Assembly: GCA_016789305.1 (NCBI GenBank)
Contig: JAEURJ010000007.1
Coordinates: 310,001 to 374,000 of the forward strand
From: Anaerolineales bacterium
GTDB lineage: Bacteria > Chloroflexota > Anaerolineae > Anaerolineales > Villigracilaceae
Direction: 5' to 3'
Length of the DNA: 64,000 bases
The notes beneath the pieces are model-generated. The model was not told the origin of the DNA. It saw nothing but the letters and a program-made list of their open reading frames with translations, and made no database searches. Of the stretch, positions 1-8,040 are shown one piece after another (the first letter of the stretch is position 1; every line of letters begins with the position of its first letter). The position numbers were made by a program, and so were the translations under genes.

Positions 1-390
1 GACTTTTTGTTGGAGTTTCGGTCACCGGATGCAAATCAACTTTCCCAATTGGATTTGACATTGACGGAACTGGCTGAACAAAAAGCAAAACAATTTGGCT
101 TGCAATTAAAAGCGGAGCCGCTCGGAAAACATTTGCCAAACTTAATGAGCTCAGAAATTCAGAACGCGTTTCAGAAATCATGTCACGATTTGGGATTATC
201 CAGCACCGTGCTTGCTTCCGGTGCAATACACGATGCACAATCGCTTGTAGATATCTGTCCGATCGGGATGATCTTCATCCCTTCGGTGGATGGAGCCAGC
301 CATGCGCCGCGCGAATTCACCAGATGGGAAGATTGCGTAAATGGCGCGAATGTTTTGCTGCAAACAGTTTTGAGATTGGCGGCAGAGTAA
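1..390 (+). CDS. M20-family amidohydrolase, C-terminal fragment (allantoate/N-carbamoyl amino acid hydrolase type)
   Basis: The frame is open from the first base, so the gene begins outside the window and only about 129 C-terminal residues are visible. The fragment opens with the family's FRSPD stretch and contains SGAIHDAQ and DGASHAPREFT, which match the C-terminal catalytic-domain motifs of zinc-dependent N-carbamoyl-L-amino acid hydrolases and allantoate amidohydrolases; the histidine in the second motif is a metal ligand in that family. These enzymes hydrolyse carbamoyl or ureido amides in the cytoplasm. The substrate cannot be told from the fragment. The next gene, a deaminase-like protein, starts 31 bases later on the same strand, so a shared purine or ureide degradation operon is possible but is an inference. 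Confidence 0.85.
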   Translation, partial: DFLLEFRSPDANQLSQLDLTLTELAEQKAKQFGLQLKAEPLGKHLPNLMSSEIQNAFQKSCHDLGLSSTVLASGAIHDAQSLVDICPIGMIFIPSVDGASHAPREFTRWEDCVNGANVLLQTVLRLAAE

Positions 391-421
391 AATAGGATTA
401 TTCCATTGGAAGGCAGGCCGT

Positions 422-1432
422 ATGAAAAATTTTGACTCGAAATACAACGATATTCCCAAAACCGAACTTCATTGTCATCTCGAAGGTGCGATTCGCACGC
501 AGACCATTATCGATGTGGCGCGCGAATTCAACTTGAAACTCCCTGCCTATGAAGCCAGTGAGTTGGATAAACATGTCAAAGTGTATGACCAGCTGCAGAG
601 CTTGGAAGCCGTACTGAAGGCTTTTGATATTTTCCAAAACAGCATCACCTCGCCGGCTGTGTTTGAGCGCATGGCTTGGGAGTTGTTTGAAGATTGCGCC
701 AAACAAAATATCAAGCTGTTTGAAGTTCGTTTCTCGCCAGATTGGGCATTTCATGGTCACAATGTGGATTGGGATGCCAGCCTGGAAGGGTTGCTCCGCG
801 CACAGGAACGAGCCGAGCGTGAGTTTGGCATGGTCATTGGCATTATTGCGATCACTTCGCGGGGGATGGGCGCCGAATCCTGCGTCAAAACCGTGGACTG
901 GGCGATTCGCCATAAACAACATATTCAAGCCGTCGATCTTGCCGATGGCGAGCTGTTATATCCGATGAGTAATTTTGTGAAGCCGATCCTGAAGGCAAAG
1001 GATGCAGGGCTGAAAGTGACCATTCATACAGGCGAAGATACGCCGGCTTCAGCAGTGTGGAATACCATCCATACGTTTCAGCCTGACCGCATTGGTCACG
1101 GGATTCACAGCATTGAAGATATGAAAGTTGTCGAACTAATTAAGGAACGAGGTATTACCCTCGAAGTGAATCCGTGGAGTAATTATCTGACGAATTCTGT
1201 GAAAACCATCGAAGAGCATCCGTTGAAGAAACTGTTTGATCTTGGCGTGAAAGTGACGATTAATTCCGATGACCCTGAAGTGCTGGAAACGAATGTAAAC
1301 AACGAGTATCGTATTGCTCATGAAATTCTTGGCATGAGCATGGACGATATTAAAACTTGCAATCGATTTGCGTATGAATCTTCTTTTATCCCGCCGGAGA
1401 AAAAGAAGAAAGTTGAAAAATACTTTGCTTAA
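422..1432 (+). CDS. add: Adenosine deaminase family protein
   Basis: 336 residues, the usual length for the family. It shows the amidohydrolase deaminase motifs in order: TELHCHLEG with the metal-binding H17xH19, HTGED near residue 202, RIGHG near 225, and NSDDPEV near 280, whose Asp is a metal ligand. Enzymes of this family deaminate adenosine to inosine, but close relatives act on adenine or aminodeoxyfutalosine, so the substrate is not settled. The loop that usually reads CPxSN here reads NPWSN, with Asn in place of Cys. The ATG has a purine-rich GGAAGGCAGG nine bases upstream. The gene is followed immediately by a strong hairpin terminator. A purine-salvage role fits the preceding M20 amidohydrolase but is inferred. 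Confidence 0.8.
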   Translation: MKNFDSKYNDIPKTELHCHLEGAIRTQTIIDVAREFNLKLPAYEASELDKHVKVYDQLQSLEAVLKAFDIFQNSITSPAVFERMAWELFEDCAKQNIKLFEVRFSPDWAFHGHNVDWDASLEGLLRAQERAEREFGMVIGIIAITSRGMGAESCVKTVDWAIRHKQHIQAVDLADGELLYPMSNFVKPILKAKDAGLKVTIHTGEDTPASAVWNTIHTFQPDRIGHGIHSIEDMKVVELIKERGITLEVNPWSNYLTNSVKTIEEHPLKKLFDLGVKVTINSDDPEVLETNVNNEYRIAHEILGMSMDDIKTCNRFAYESSFIPPEKKKKVEKYFA

Positions 1433-1469
1433 AAAGTGACGGTCACCTTTCGGGTGACCGTCACTTTTT
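1431..1469. terminator. Bidirectional rho-independent terminator
   Basis: A perfect 17-bp inverted repeat (arms 1431-1447 and 1453-1469) with a 5-base loop, flanked by A and T runs on both sides. It overlaps the deaminase stop codon and lies between convergent genes, so it can serve the deaminase and the DsbA-like gene on the other strand. Confidence 0.9.
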
Positions 1470-1472
1470 GGT

Positions 1473-2078
1473 TTACTTCTTATTCATAATTTGATCTAAA
1501 GCCCGTTTGAACACTTCGTATGGTTGTGCGCCGACAACCGCATAACGGTCATTGATCACGTAGGTGGGCACACCACTGACGCCAATCTGTTGCGCCTGCT
1601 GAACCTGCCCTGCAACCTCGGCAGTATATGTTCCACTTTCGACAACTTGTTGCATATCCGCGCCATCAAGACCGACTTCCTCGGCGGCGGCGCGAAGGAC
1701 ACCCCAATTGCTGATATCCAATCCGTCTGCATAGACTTGACGGAAAACAACCTTATGAAATTCGTTTACTTTGCCATGCTCACGTGCATATTCTGTCGCT
1801 TCGTGCGCGAGGCGCGTGTTGTAAATTCTTTTCGCGGAGACGAACTTCATTCCGTGCATGGCCGCCATTTGGCTTAATCGATCCTCCGAGCCCGAAGCGC
1901 GGGCGCGCAAAATATAGTCGGGGAGGGGCATTCCCTCGGGCGGCGTATCAGGCCTCAGGTAGAACGGACGCCATTCCACATCCACGTTGTATTCTTCTTT
2001 CAGTTTCTCGACCACACCCTGGCCGACATAGCACCACGGTCATATATAGTCGGAGAAGATCGTCAGCTTGAAATCCAT
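1473..2078 (-). CDS. DsbA/FrnE-family thiol oxidoreductase with in-frame UGA at the active site (probable selenoprotein)
   Basis: From the ATG at 2078, preceded by AAAGGAG four bases upstream, the frame reads MDFKLTIFSDYI, then TGA at codon 13 (2042-2040), then PWCYVG. FrnE-type DsbA proteins have CPWC at exactly this place, so the stop falls on the first active-site cysteine and the product would be a U-P-W-C protein of 201 residues. The rest is intact: the alpha-helical insert and the cis-proline loop SGVPTYV near residue 170. A six-base-pair hairpin with G in its loop begins 13 bases after the TGA, as expected of a bacterial SECIS element. Translation from the internal GTG at 2015 would give a 180-residue protein without the catalytic site, which is unlikely to be the product. 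These enzymes catalyse disulfide exchange in the cytoplasm; no signal peptide is seen. A point mutation or sequencing error turning TGC or TGT into TGA is the main alternative. Confidence 0.75.
2008..2042 (-). promoter_or_regulatory. SECIS-like hairpin downstream of in-frame UGA
   Basis: On the minus strand the TGA (2042-2040) is followed by 13 bases and then a stem TCGGCC (2026-2021) pairing with GGTCGA (2013-2008) around the loop AGGGTGT. The stem has six base pairs including one G-U. The loop begins 19 bases after the UGA and has G at its second position. Both properties agree with bacterial SECIS elements bound by SelB. The hairpin lies wholly in coding sequence. No selA, selB, selC or selD lies in this window to confirm the machinery. 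Confidence 0.6.
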
Positions 2079-2173
2079 ATGGCTCCTTTGGGGTAGGACT
2101 ATTTACCCACGGTTTTTTCGCACTTCATATTGTATACTTGTGGCATCAATTTATTACCCAAGGAGCAGCTGAA

Positions 2174-2569
2174 ATGGAATTTTTAGCCGGTGGCAGTATT
2201 TTATTTACCATTCTTATGGTGTGCGGTTCATTACTTTGTACCGGGGTGATCGTGGCAGCGTCCATCGGCATTCCGATTTATTTCATGCGCAATAATCAGA
2301 AGCGCGCCGAGGCTTTAATGCAAAGCGGTACCCAGGGGGAGGCAACCATTCTTTCCCTTCAAGATACGGGTATGCTGATCAATAACAATCCGCGTGTCAC
2401 AGTGCTCCTCGAGGTGCGTGTCGCGATGCGCCCCCCTTACCAGGTGACCAAATCGTTGACGGTTCCATTGATTCGCCTGTCACAAGTTCAGACCGGGTCA
2501 GTTGTTTCCGTTATGGTGGACCTCTCCGACCCGACTAACCCGGATAAGATCGGACTGTTATTAAAGTAA
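2174..2569 (+). CDS. Small membrane protein, possible DUF3592-like
   Basis: 131 residues from the ATG at 2174, which has AAGGAG nine bases upstream; an earlier in-frame start at 2138 lacks such a site. The N-terminal half (about residues 5-42) is one long or two short hydrophobic segments, followed by basic residues and a soluble beta-rich domain of about 85 residues. The layout of a hydrophobic segment plus a small domain ending in a phrase like VDLSDPTNP resembles the DUF3592 proteins later in the window (49642 and 50246), where the phrase is YDPANPG. Function unknown. It ends at a bidirectional terminator. Confidence 0.75.
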   Translation: MEFLAGGSILFTILMVCGSLLCTGVIVAASIGIPIYFMRNNQKRAEALMQSGTQGEATILSLQDTGMLINNNPRVTVLLEVRVAMRPPYQVTKSLTVPLIRLSQVQTGSVVSVMVDLSDPTNPDKIGLLLK

Positions 2570-2581
2570 CTTCGCCTGCAT

Positions 2582-2614
2582 AAAAAGAGCGCCGTTGTCA
2601 ACGGCGCTCTTTTT
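2582..2614. terminator. Bidirectional rho-independent terminator
   Basis: A perfect 15-bp stem (2582-2596 with 2600-2614) and a 3-base loop, GC-rich at the top and bounded by A and T runs. It lies between the convergent small membrane protein gene and the GGDEF gene, whose stop codon overlaps it. Confidence 0.92.
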
Positions 2615-4034
2615 ATTTCCCATTTCCGTTGAGGTTTTTGTGATGCTGTGCTTTTTCCTCATACATGGCGGCATCGGCCCTCATCATGGTTTTTTCGATT
2701 GGTTCATTTTTCCGACGGGTGGCTCCACCGAGCGAAATGCTTAATTCAGGTCCTTGATAGTATTTATTATTAATGGGGATCAGTGGGCGAATCCGCTCAA
2801 GTGTTTTTTGTAATTCTTCATCCTTTTGCTCTGGCAGGAGAATGGCAAACTCATCGCCTCCGATTCGGGCGACGACTGCTTCATCTTCAAAAGCAGATTT
2901 CAACACCTCGGCAGCCCGGCGAATTAACTTGTCACCGGCTTGATGACCCAGCTTGTCGTTGGCTTGTTTCAATCCGTCCAGGTCGGCAATGATGATGCTG
3001 AGTGACTGTGTTTCTGAATGAGTTTGAATTTGTTCTTCGAAGTATGCCCGGTTGAATAGACCCGTCATCACATCATGTGTGCCGAGATAACGCAGGTATT
3101 CCTCCGCCTTTTTGCGGGCGGTGATATCCTGAATGGCGACCAGCACCCATTTGAAATCATCCTCGTGACCCGGCATCAGCCTCCAATCGAGGTGGATGTT
3201 GAAGGGGTCGCCAGAGAGCGAATAGTTGATACCGTCCCGTTCGTATGCCAGTTTGCCGTTCCACATATCCATGAGTTCGCCTGAAAAGTGTTGACGCATT
3301 TCATCGCGAAAGACCTTGTCCAGGTTTTCCAGGAGGATCTCTTTGGAAGGTGCGCCAAACAGGTCGAGAGTTTTTTGATTAACGTCGAGGACGCGGATCA
3401 GGCTCATAAAACGGTCGACCAATTCCGGGTGAGAGAAAAGATGCGTTTGTAAATCGGTCACACCCTGTGCGCGCATCTCGTCAAACAGCTCCTTGAGTTC
3501 GTGATAATCCTCTTCCCAAAGAGAAATGGGGGCATGGTTGAAAAGGTGGTGAAAGCGTGCCTCCGCCTCTTTTAATTCAGTGATGTTTTGAATGGCAACC
3601 ATCACACAGCCCCAGTCGTCAATGCATTCCGGCAGGATGCGCCAATTCAGGCGGATGTTCAAAGGCCGGCCATCGAGTGTGTAATTGACGCCTTCACCGG
3701 CCCAGTTGATCTTGCCGCTCCACAGCGTGAGCAGTTCGGAACGGAAGTGCCCGCGCATTTCATCGCGGAAGATTTTATCGAGATTGGCGAGTAATTCTTT
3801 TTCGGAGGCCGCACCAAACATGCCCAGTGTTTCATGATTCACATGAAGGACCTTGATGCGTTTCATGCAGCTGTCAATATCACCAGGGTGTTTGTCGAAA
3901 TGCCGATTCAAATCTGTGACCCCCTGCGCGCGCAACTCATCGAAAAACTTCTTGATGCCGCTGTAGTCCTCCTCCCACAAGGAAATGGGGGCGTACGTGA
4001 ACAGGCTTTCAAAATGGTCCGTGGTTTTGGGCAT
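2613..4034 (-). CDS. Diguanylate cyclase with two tandem PAS-like domains
   Basis: 473 residues, with no signal peptide or membrane segment, so probably cytoplasmic. Two homologous units of about 142 residues (about 5-145 and 150-295) each start with APISLWEEDY and end with a VAIQNIT or VAIQDIT phrase typical of PAS domain ends. A GGDEF domain occupies about residues 300-470, with the intact signature ARIGGDEFAILLP and the later LSISLGGAT and DAAMYEEK motifs. It should make cyclic di-GMP from two GTP. The RxxD inhibitory site normally five residues before GGDEF is not present, so product inhibition through that site is unlikely. The ATG has AAGGAGG six bases upstream, and a TATAAT-like -10 on the minus strand lies at 4063-4058. 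Ligand of the PAS units unknown. Confidence 0.92.
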   Translation of the reverse strand: MPKTTDHFESLFTYAPISLWEEDYSGIKKFFDELRAQGVTDLNRHFDKHPGDIDSCMKRIKVLHVNHETLGMFGAASEKELLANLDKIFRDEMRGHFRSELLTLWSGKINWAGEGVNYTLDGRPLNIRLNWRILPECIDDWGCVMVAIQNITELKEAEARFHHLFNHAPISLWEEDYHELKELFDEMRAQGVTDLQTHLFSHPELVDRFMSLIRVLDVNQKTLDLFGAPSKEILLENLDKVFRDEMRQHFSGELMDMWNGKLAYERDGINYSLSGDPFNIHLDWRLMPGHEDDFKWVLVAIQDITARKKAEEYLRYLGTHDVMTGLFNRAYFEEQIQTHSETQSLSIIIADLDGLKQANDKLGHQAGDKLIRRAAEVLKSAFEDEAVVARIGGDEFAILLPEQKDEELQKTLERIRPLIPINNKYYQGPELSISLGGATRRKNEPIEKTMMRADAAMYEEKAQHHKNLNGNGK

Positions 4035-4151
4035 GGTCAGCCTCCTTGAATGGAACGATTATAATTTGCGCTTCGGATAAATCGCCTTTTGATCCCTGAA
4101 ATTGGCGGGAATCTGACGGGAGCGCCAAGACAAATTCTTATGGGATTCAAA

Positions 4152-4181
4152 TTGACCGAATCTAAATCATCAGGGTATAAT
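4152..4181 (+). promoter_or_regulatory. Sigma-70-type promoter of the rpmH operon
   Basis: TTGACC (4152-4157) and TATAAT (4176-4181) are separated by 18 bases. Transcription would start near 4188, giving a leader of about 95 bases before rpmH. The leader contains two small hairpins, TCCCAT/ATGGGA and CCCC/GGGG near 4205-4240. They could take part in control of L34 synthesis, but that is speculation. Confidence 0.75.
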
Positions 4182-4283
4182 GTCCCGCCAATCATAGAAA
4201 GCCGGTTCCCATCCAAAATGGGACTTTTCCCCGCGTGGGGACGAACCGCAATCATCTTTTAGGAAACAAGGAAGTATCAATAC

Positions 4284-4454
4284 ATGGTTAAGCGAACATA
4301 TCAACCCAAGATCCGCCGCCGCGTGCGTGTACACGGTTTTCGCCAGCGTATGGCATCCGCCGACGGCCGCAACGTTTTAAAGCGCCGCCGCCTTAAGGGC
4401 CGCTATAAACTCACGGTCAAGTCCAACGAGCATGTGAAGAAGACTCGTTGGTAG
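4284..4454 (+). CDS. rpmH: Ribosomal protein bL34
   Basis: 56 residues beginning [19 protein letters not shown] and containing the LKRRRLKGR signature of L34, a very basic protein of the large ribosomal subunit. Typical bL34 has 44-47 residues; here about eleven extra residues (from KSNEHV to the end) follow the usual LTV ending. The ATG has AAGGAAG nine bases upstream. It is the first gene of the rpmH-rnpA-yidD-yidC-jag block, which usually lies next to the replication origin, and has its own strong promoter at 4152-4181. Confidence 0.95.
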   Translation: MVKRTYQPKIRRRVRVHGFRQRMASADGRNVLKRRRLKGRYKLTVKSNEHVKKTRW

Positions 4455-4499
4455 GTCAACGAGCTTTAGGCGCGGAGTAATTTCTCTTTCGAGGAATGG

Positions 4500-4847
4500 G
4501 TGCAGAGTCGGTTTCGCCTGACCCGATCGGAAGATTTCAAGCGGGTGCGGCAATCAGGCAAGTCTTATGCTCACCCGCTTGTTGTGTTAGTAGCACAACC
4601 CAATCAGTCACAAAACATCCGAGTTGGTGTGACTGCCGGGAAGACCGTTGGAACAGCCGTATCCCGCAACCGGGCCAAGCGACTGCTGCGCGAGGTGATG
4701 CGGCCCATGTTGCCAAACCTCGCTTCCGGTTGGGACCTGATCCTGATCGCCCGGCCCAAGCTTGTCACTGCCTCTCTTGAAATTACCCACGACGCCGTAA
4801 TCACCCTTCTCCACCGAGCAAAATTGATTCCATCGAATGGATCCTGA
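4500..4847 (+). CDS. rnpA: Ribonuclease P protein component
   Basis: 115 residues, the normal length. It contains the family's RNR motif as [16 protein letters not shown] near residues 55-70 and the N-terminal [11 protein letters not shown]. The protein binds the RNase P RNA and assists 5' maturation of precursor tRNAs. Start is GTG at 4500 with GAGGA four to five bases upstream; the nearby ATG at 4496 is in another frame. It lies 45 bases after rpmH and overlaps yidD by 11 bases, as expected for this operon. Confidence 0.93.
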   Translation: MQSRFRLTRSEDFKRVRQSGKSYAHPLVVLVAQPNQSQNIRVGVTAGKTVGTAVSRNRAKRLLREVMRPMLPNLASGWDLILIARPKLVTASLEITHDAVITLLHRAKLIPSNGS

Positions 4848-5133
4848 AGCAGAATTCCATTTGCACGATTATTCGCACGAACCTCGTTTGCGCGATATGC
4901 CGCGCACGATTTTGAACTGGCCGCGTATTGCAGTGCTGGCATTGATACGGCTTTATCAAATGGTGGTTTCCCCCGGTTTGCCCGCAAATACCTGCCGTTT
5001 TTACCCCTCCTGTTCTCATTATGGATATCAAGCAGTCTACAAACACGGCGCGCTGAAAGGCTCCCTCATGGCGGCCTGGCGCGTTTTGCGTTGTAACCCC
5101 TTCAATCGCGGCGGATACGACCCCGTCCCCTAA
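4837..5133 (+). CDS. yidD: Membrane protein insertion efficiency factor YidD
   Basis: 98 residues with the YidD hallmarks: an amphipathic segment [13 protein letters not shown], then [15 protein letters not shown] with conserved cysteines, and the terminal phrase [14 protein letters not shown]. YidD is a small membrane-associated protein that helps YidC-dependent insertion. About 20 residues precede the usual start, so an internal ATG at 4897 (MPRTILNW) is an alternative start. The 11-base overlap with rnpA suggests translational coupling. Confidence 0.9.
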   Translation: MDPEAEFHLHDYSHEPRLRDMPRTILNWPRIAVLALIRLYQMVVSPGLPANTCRFYPSCSHYGYQAVYKHGALKGSLMAAWRVLRCNPFNRGGYDPVP

Positions 5134-5202
5134 AGTAAAATAGAACCAGAACATTCCACGGCATGGCTCTTGCTTTGCTGTATTATCAGGAGTAAACCCA
5201 AC

Positions 5203-6288
5203 TTGAACATGAAAAAAATATCCTTGATCTCCCTGCTTGTGCTTGGTGTGTTTGTGCTGAGCGCGTGCTCAAGCCGAACGGCTGTGAATACATGGCCTGG
5301 GCTGGCAGCGGACTCTGCTCGTGCCTACCTTGCCAACGGCTCTGAAATATATGCAATTGATTTGAAGACCGGCAAGGAAGCCTGGCATTATCCGGAATCG
5401 GCAGATGCCAAACATGTCTACTTTGCCACTCCTGTCTTAACAGAAGACGGCCAGTTGTTGATCGGTAGTGAAGGCACAAACCATGCATTCGTCAGCATCA
5501 ATGTTGAAACCGGCAAGGAAAACTGGAGCGAGCCCTTTTTAGGCGCACAAGGAAAATGGGTGGCTCCCCCGCTCGTTTTCAATGACACGATCTATGCACC
5601 CAATACGGACGGCTTTGTGTATGTGCTCGATCTGCAGGGTAAATCTGTAGCCGACCCGATTGATATTGGCGGCTCGCTTTGGTCCGCTCCCTCCACAGAC
5701 GGAAAGCTTCTCTATATTGCCTCTCTTGACCATCATCTCCATATCATCGACCCGGCCACGAACACCACGGTTGGTGAGCCTGTGGACCTAGGCGGCGCCG
5801 CCCCCAGCAGCCCCGTTGTTACCGCAGATGGTGCCTACGTTGGTTCGTTCACATCCAATATTCAGTTCATTAAACCGAACGGCAATCATGACACTGTTGC
5901 AGAAGCTGCCAATTGGGTATGGGGGACGCCTGCACTCGATGGCGACACCCTGTATTATGCCGATCTTGATGGAAATGTCTTTTCCTTTGATACTGCCAGT
6001 GGAAATCAAAACTGGACCGAGATTAAGCCGGATGGACCTATCGTGGCGAGTCCGCTTGTAGTGGGCGACCAGATCTACGTCGCGACCGAAGCGGGTACTT
6101 TCTTCGCTTTGGACAAGGATGCAAAGATCGCCTGGGAAAAGGATCCAGGAGGCGACGCTGCCAATATTTACACCACTCCCGTCGCTTCCGGTGACCTGAT
6201 CCTTGTAGCTCCCTACAAGGGCGATTCTCTACTTGCCGCTTATGACGCCGCAGGCAAACAAGCCTGGACGTTCACCCCTGAAAAATAA
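5203..6288 (+). CDS. PQQ-type beta-propeller lipoprotein
   Basis: Residues 3-24 form a lipoprotein signal peptide (MKKISLISLLVLGVF) ending in the lipobox LSAC, so the mature protein should be anchored outside the cytoplasmic membrane. The remaining 330 or so residues are tandem propeller blades with recurrent phrases such as YAIDLKTGKEAWHY, YVLDLQGK, FSFDTASGNQNW and FFALDKDAKIAWEKD, typical of PQQ-like (BamB-type) repeats. AGGAG at 5188-5192 is ten bases from a TTG at 5203 and sixteen from the ATG at 5209, so TTG is preferred; both give the same signal peptide. It lies between yidD and yidC in the membrane-insertion operon. A scaffold or assembly role like BamB's is attractive but inferred. 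Confidence 0.85.
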   Translation: MNMKKISLISLLVLGVFVLSACSSRTAVNTWPGLAADSARAYLANGSEIYAIDLKTGKEAWHYPESADAKHVYFATPVLTEDGQLLIGSEGTNHAFVSINVETGKENWSEPFLGAQGKWVAPPLVFNDTIYAPNTDGFVYVLDLQGKSVADPIDIGGSLWSAPSTDGKLLYIASLDHHLHIIDPATNTTVGEPVDLGGAAPSSPVVTADGAYVGSFTSNIQFIKPNGNHDTVAEAANWVWGTPALDGDTLYYADLDGNVFSFDTASGNQNWTEIKPDGPIVASPLVVGDQIYVATEAGTFFALDKDAKIAWEKDPGGDAANIYTTPVASGDLILVAPYKGDSLLAAYDAAGKQAWTFTPEK

Positions 6289-6300
6289 GGAACCTGACCC

Positions 6301-7101
6301 ATGTGGGAAACACTTATCATCCAACCGATGACCACGCTCTTGCTTTGGATCTATAACATCCTTGGCCATGGCCCGCATACCTTTGGTCTGGCCATCATCC
6401 TCTTTACCATTGTGGTTCGTTTGATCACCTGGCCTTTGAATGCCTCGCAGGTCAAGGGTGCACAGGCCATGCAGGAATTGCAGAATGACAAGGACTGGCA
6501 GGAAATTCAAAAGAAATATGCCAAGGACAAGGAAAAACTTGCGCAGGAACAAATGCGCATTTATCAGGAAAAAGGCATCAACCCCTTCGCTTCCTGTTTA
6601 CCGACTTTGATTCAATTCCCGATCATTATCGGTTTGTACCAAAGCATCAGCCGCGCGATGGCTGCATCTCCTTTGGATATGTTGAAGCTGGCACGCACTG
6701 TTTCGGTGTATCCATTCCTTAACTTCGAAAATTTGATTCCCCTCAACAGCAAATTCCTGTGGATGGATCTGGGCCGGCCTGAATCGATTGCCATTTTTGG
6801 TTTCGCGCTTCCCACACTTGCATTGATCGTGGCGGCCACCACCTATGTGCAGTCCAAACTTACCATGCCCACCTCCACCAACCCCAATGACCAGAGCGCG
6901 CAAATGTCCAGCATGATGAGTATTTATATGCCGCTCATGCTCGGCTGGTTTGCATTGAACTTCGCTTCGGGTATTTCGGTTTATTTCATTACCAGCAATC
7001 TGCTGGGTATCATTCAATACGCTGCAACTGGTCGCGCCAACTGGAGTAACCTGTTGCCCGGCGGAAATAAAAATCTACCCGCGAAATCCGCGAAAAAATA
7101 G
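6301..7101 (+). CDS. yidC: YidC/Oxa1-family membrane protein insertase
   Basis: 266 residues, the size of the short Gram-positive-type YidC without the large periplasmic domain. About five transmembrane segments are visible, with the functionally important arginine in the first core helix (TIVVRLITWPLN, near residue 40). The basic cytoplasmic loop runs about residues 50-92, and the motif INPFASCLPTLIQFPII is typical. It inserts membrane proteins with or without Sec. Starts 13 bases after the propeller lipoprotein and is followed nine bases later by jag. The C-terminus is lysine-rich. Confidence 0.95.
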   Translation: MWETLIIQPMTTLLLWIYNILGHGPHTFGLAIILFTIVVRLITWPLNASQVKGAQAMQELQNDKDWQEIQKKYAKDKEKLAQEQMRIYQEKGINPFASCLPTLIQFPIIIGLYQSISRAMAASPLDMLKLARTVSVYPFLNFENLIPLNSKFLWMDLGRPESIAIFGFALPTLALIVAATTYVQSKLTMPTSTNPNDQSAQMSSMMSIYMPLMLGWFALNFASGISVYFITSNLLGIIQYAATGRANWSNLLPGGNKNLPAKSAKK

Positions 7102-7110
7102 GGAGGCACC

Positions 7111-7965
7111 ATGAGCGAGCGAACTACGCTTGAGATCATTGCTCCAACTGTCGAAGAAGCACTCGAACAGGGATTGAGTCAACTCGGCCTCACGGCTGAT
7201 GCTGTTTCAGTGGAAGTATTGGATTCCGGCAGCAAAGGATTGTTTGGACTTGGCGGCCGTCAGGTGCGCGTGCGCCTCACAGTCAACCCGCCTCCGGGAA
7301 CGGAAGTGCCGCCTCCTCCTGCGCCGAAGCCTGTATCATCCTCGGAGAAGGCTCCGGCCAAAAAGGCAGAGTCAGCACCGAAAGCACGCGAACAAAAACA
7401 GCGTGAACAAAAGCCTAAAGAGCAGAAGCCGCGCGCCGAAAAACAGCCTCAGGAAAAACCTGCTCCTGTAGCGACACGGCGAATTGACGAGCTCAACGAC
7501 CCGTTGCTCAACACCTCGGAAGAAGTGGTCTCCAAGTTAATTCATCACCTGGGTATGCAGGCACAAGTCTCTGCACATTTTGACGAGGATGGTCATGATG
7601 ACCGTCACAACATCCTCGTGGATGTGCGTGGTGATGATCTGAGTGCGCTCATTGGCCGTCATGCTGAAACGCTGAATGCCTTCCAACATGTGGCTTCCCT
7701 GATCGTGGGAAAGGAATCCCAGCAGTGGGTGCAGTTGACCATCGATGTGGAAGGTTATCGCGCCCGCCGCGAAAAGCAGCTTCGTCAGCTGGCCCGCCGC
7801 ATGGCAGACCAGGTCACCAAGACCGGCCGCAAAATGACCATGGAGCCGATGCCCTCCAGTGAACGACGCGTCGTGCATATTGAGCTGCGCGGCGATCCCG
7901 CCGTGATGACCGAAAGCGCTGGCGAAGACCCATATCGCAAAGTGGTCATTCTTCCAAAAGAATAA
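7111..7965 (+). CDS. jag: Jag/KhpB-type RNA-binding protein
   Basis: 284 residues in three parts: a Jag_N domain (about 1-52, with the SKGLFGLGGRQVRV motif), a low-complexity Lys/Glu/Pro linker (about 60-125), and KH plus R3H domains (about 130-284). The R3H part contains YRARREKQLRQLARRMA and SSERRVVHIELRGD. KhpB proteins are small-RNA or mRNA binding factors that affect cell division in Gram-positive bacteria. The GGGAGGC site lies just before the ATG. It is the last gene of the rpmH operon, followed by a hairpin terminator. Confidence 0.93.
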   Translation: MSERTTLEIIAPTVEEALEQGLSQLGLTADAVSVEVLDSGSKGLFGLGGRQVRVRLTVNPPPGTEVPPPPAPKPVSSSEKAPAKKAESAPKAREQKQREQKPKEQKPRAEKQPQEKPAPVATRRIDELNDPLLNTSEEVVSKLIHHLGMQAQVSAHFDEDGHDDRHNILVDVRGDDLSALIGRHAETLNAFQHVASLIVGKESQQWVQLTIDVEGYRARREKQLRQLARRMADQVTKTGRKMTMEPMPSSERRVVHIELRGDPAVMTESAGEDPYRKVVILPKE

Positions 7966-7986
7966 ACTAATAAATTCCGAATTCTC

Positions 7987-8034
7987 ATACGCTCTTGTTG
8001 AGTTTAAAACCTCGACAAGAGCGTATTGTTTTCC
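7987..8034 (+). terminator. Rho-independent terminator of the rpmH-jag operon
   Basis: A 16-bp stem with one G-U pair (arms 7987-8002 and 8011-8026), an 8-base loop and the T-rich tail ATTGTTTT. It closes the operon just before the PfkB gene promoter. Confidence 0.8.
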
Positions 8035-8040
8035 CTACGG

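Noticed and set aside
1473..2015. Taking the DsbA-like gene to start at the internal GTG (2015) and ignoring the TGA upstream
   Set aside because: That start removes the catalytic Cys-x-x-Cys site that defines the family, while a good ribosome site and ATG lie at 2078 in the same frame.
4035..4283. oriC or DnaA boxes upstream of rpmH
   Set aside because: No cluster of TTATCCACA-like sites was found and dnaA is absent; the stretch holds the rpmH promoter and leader.
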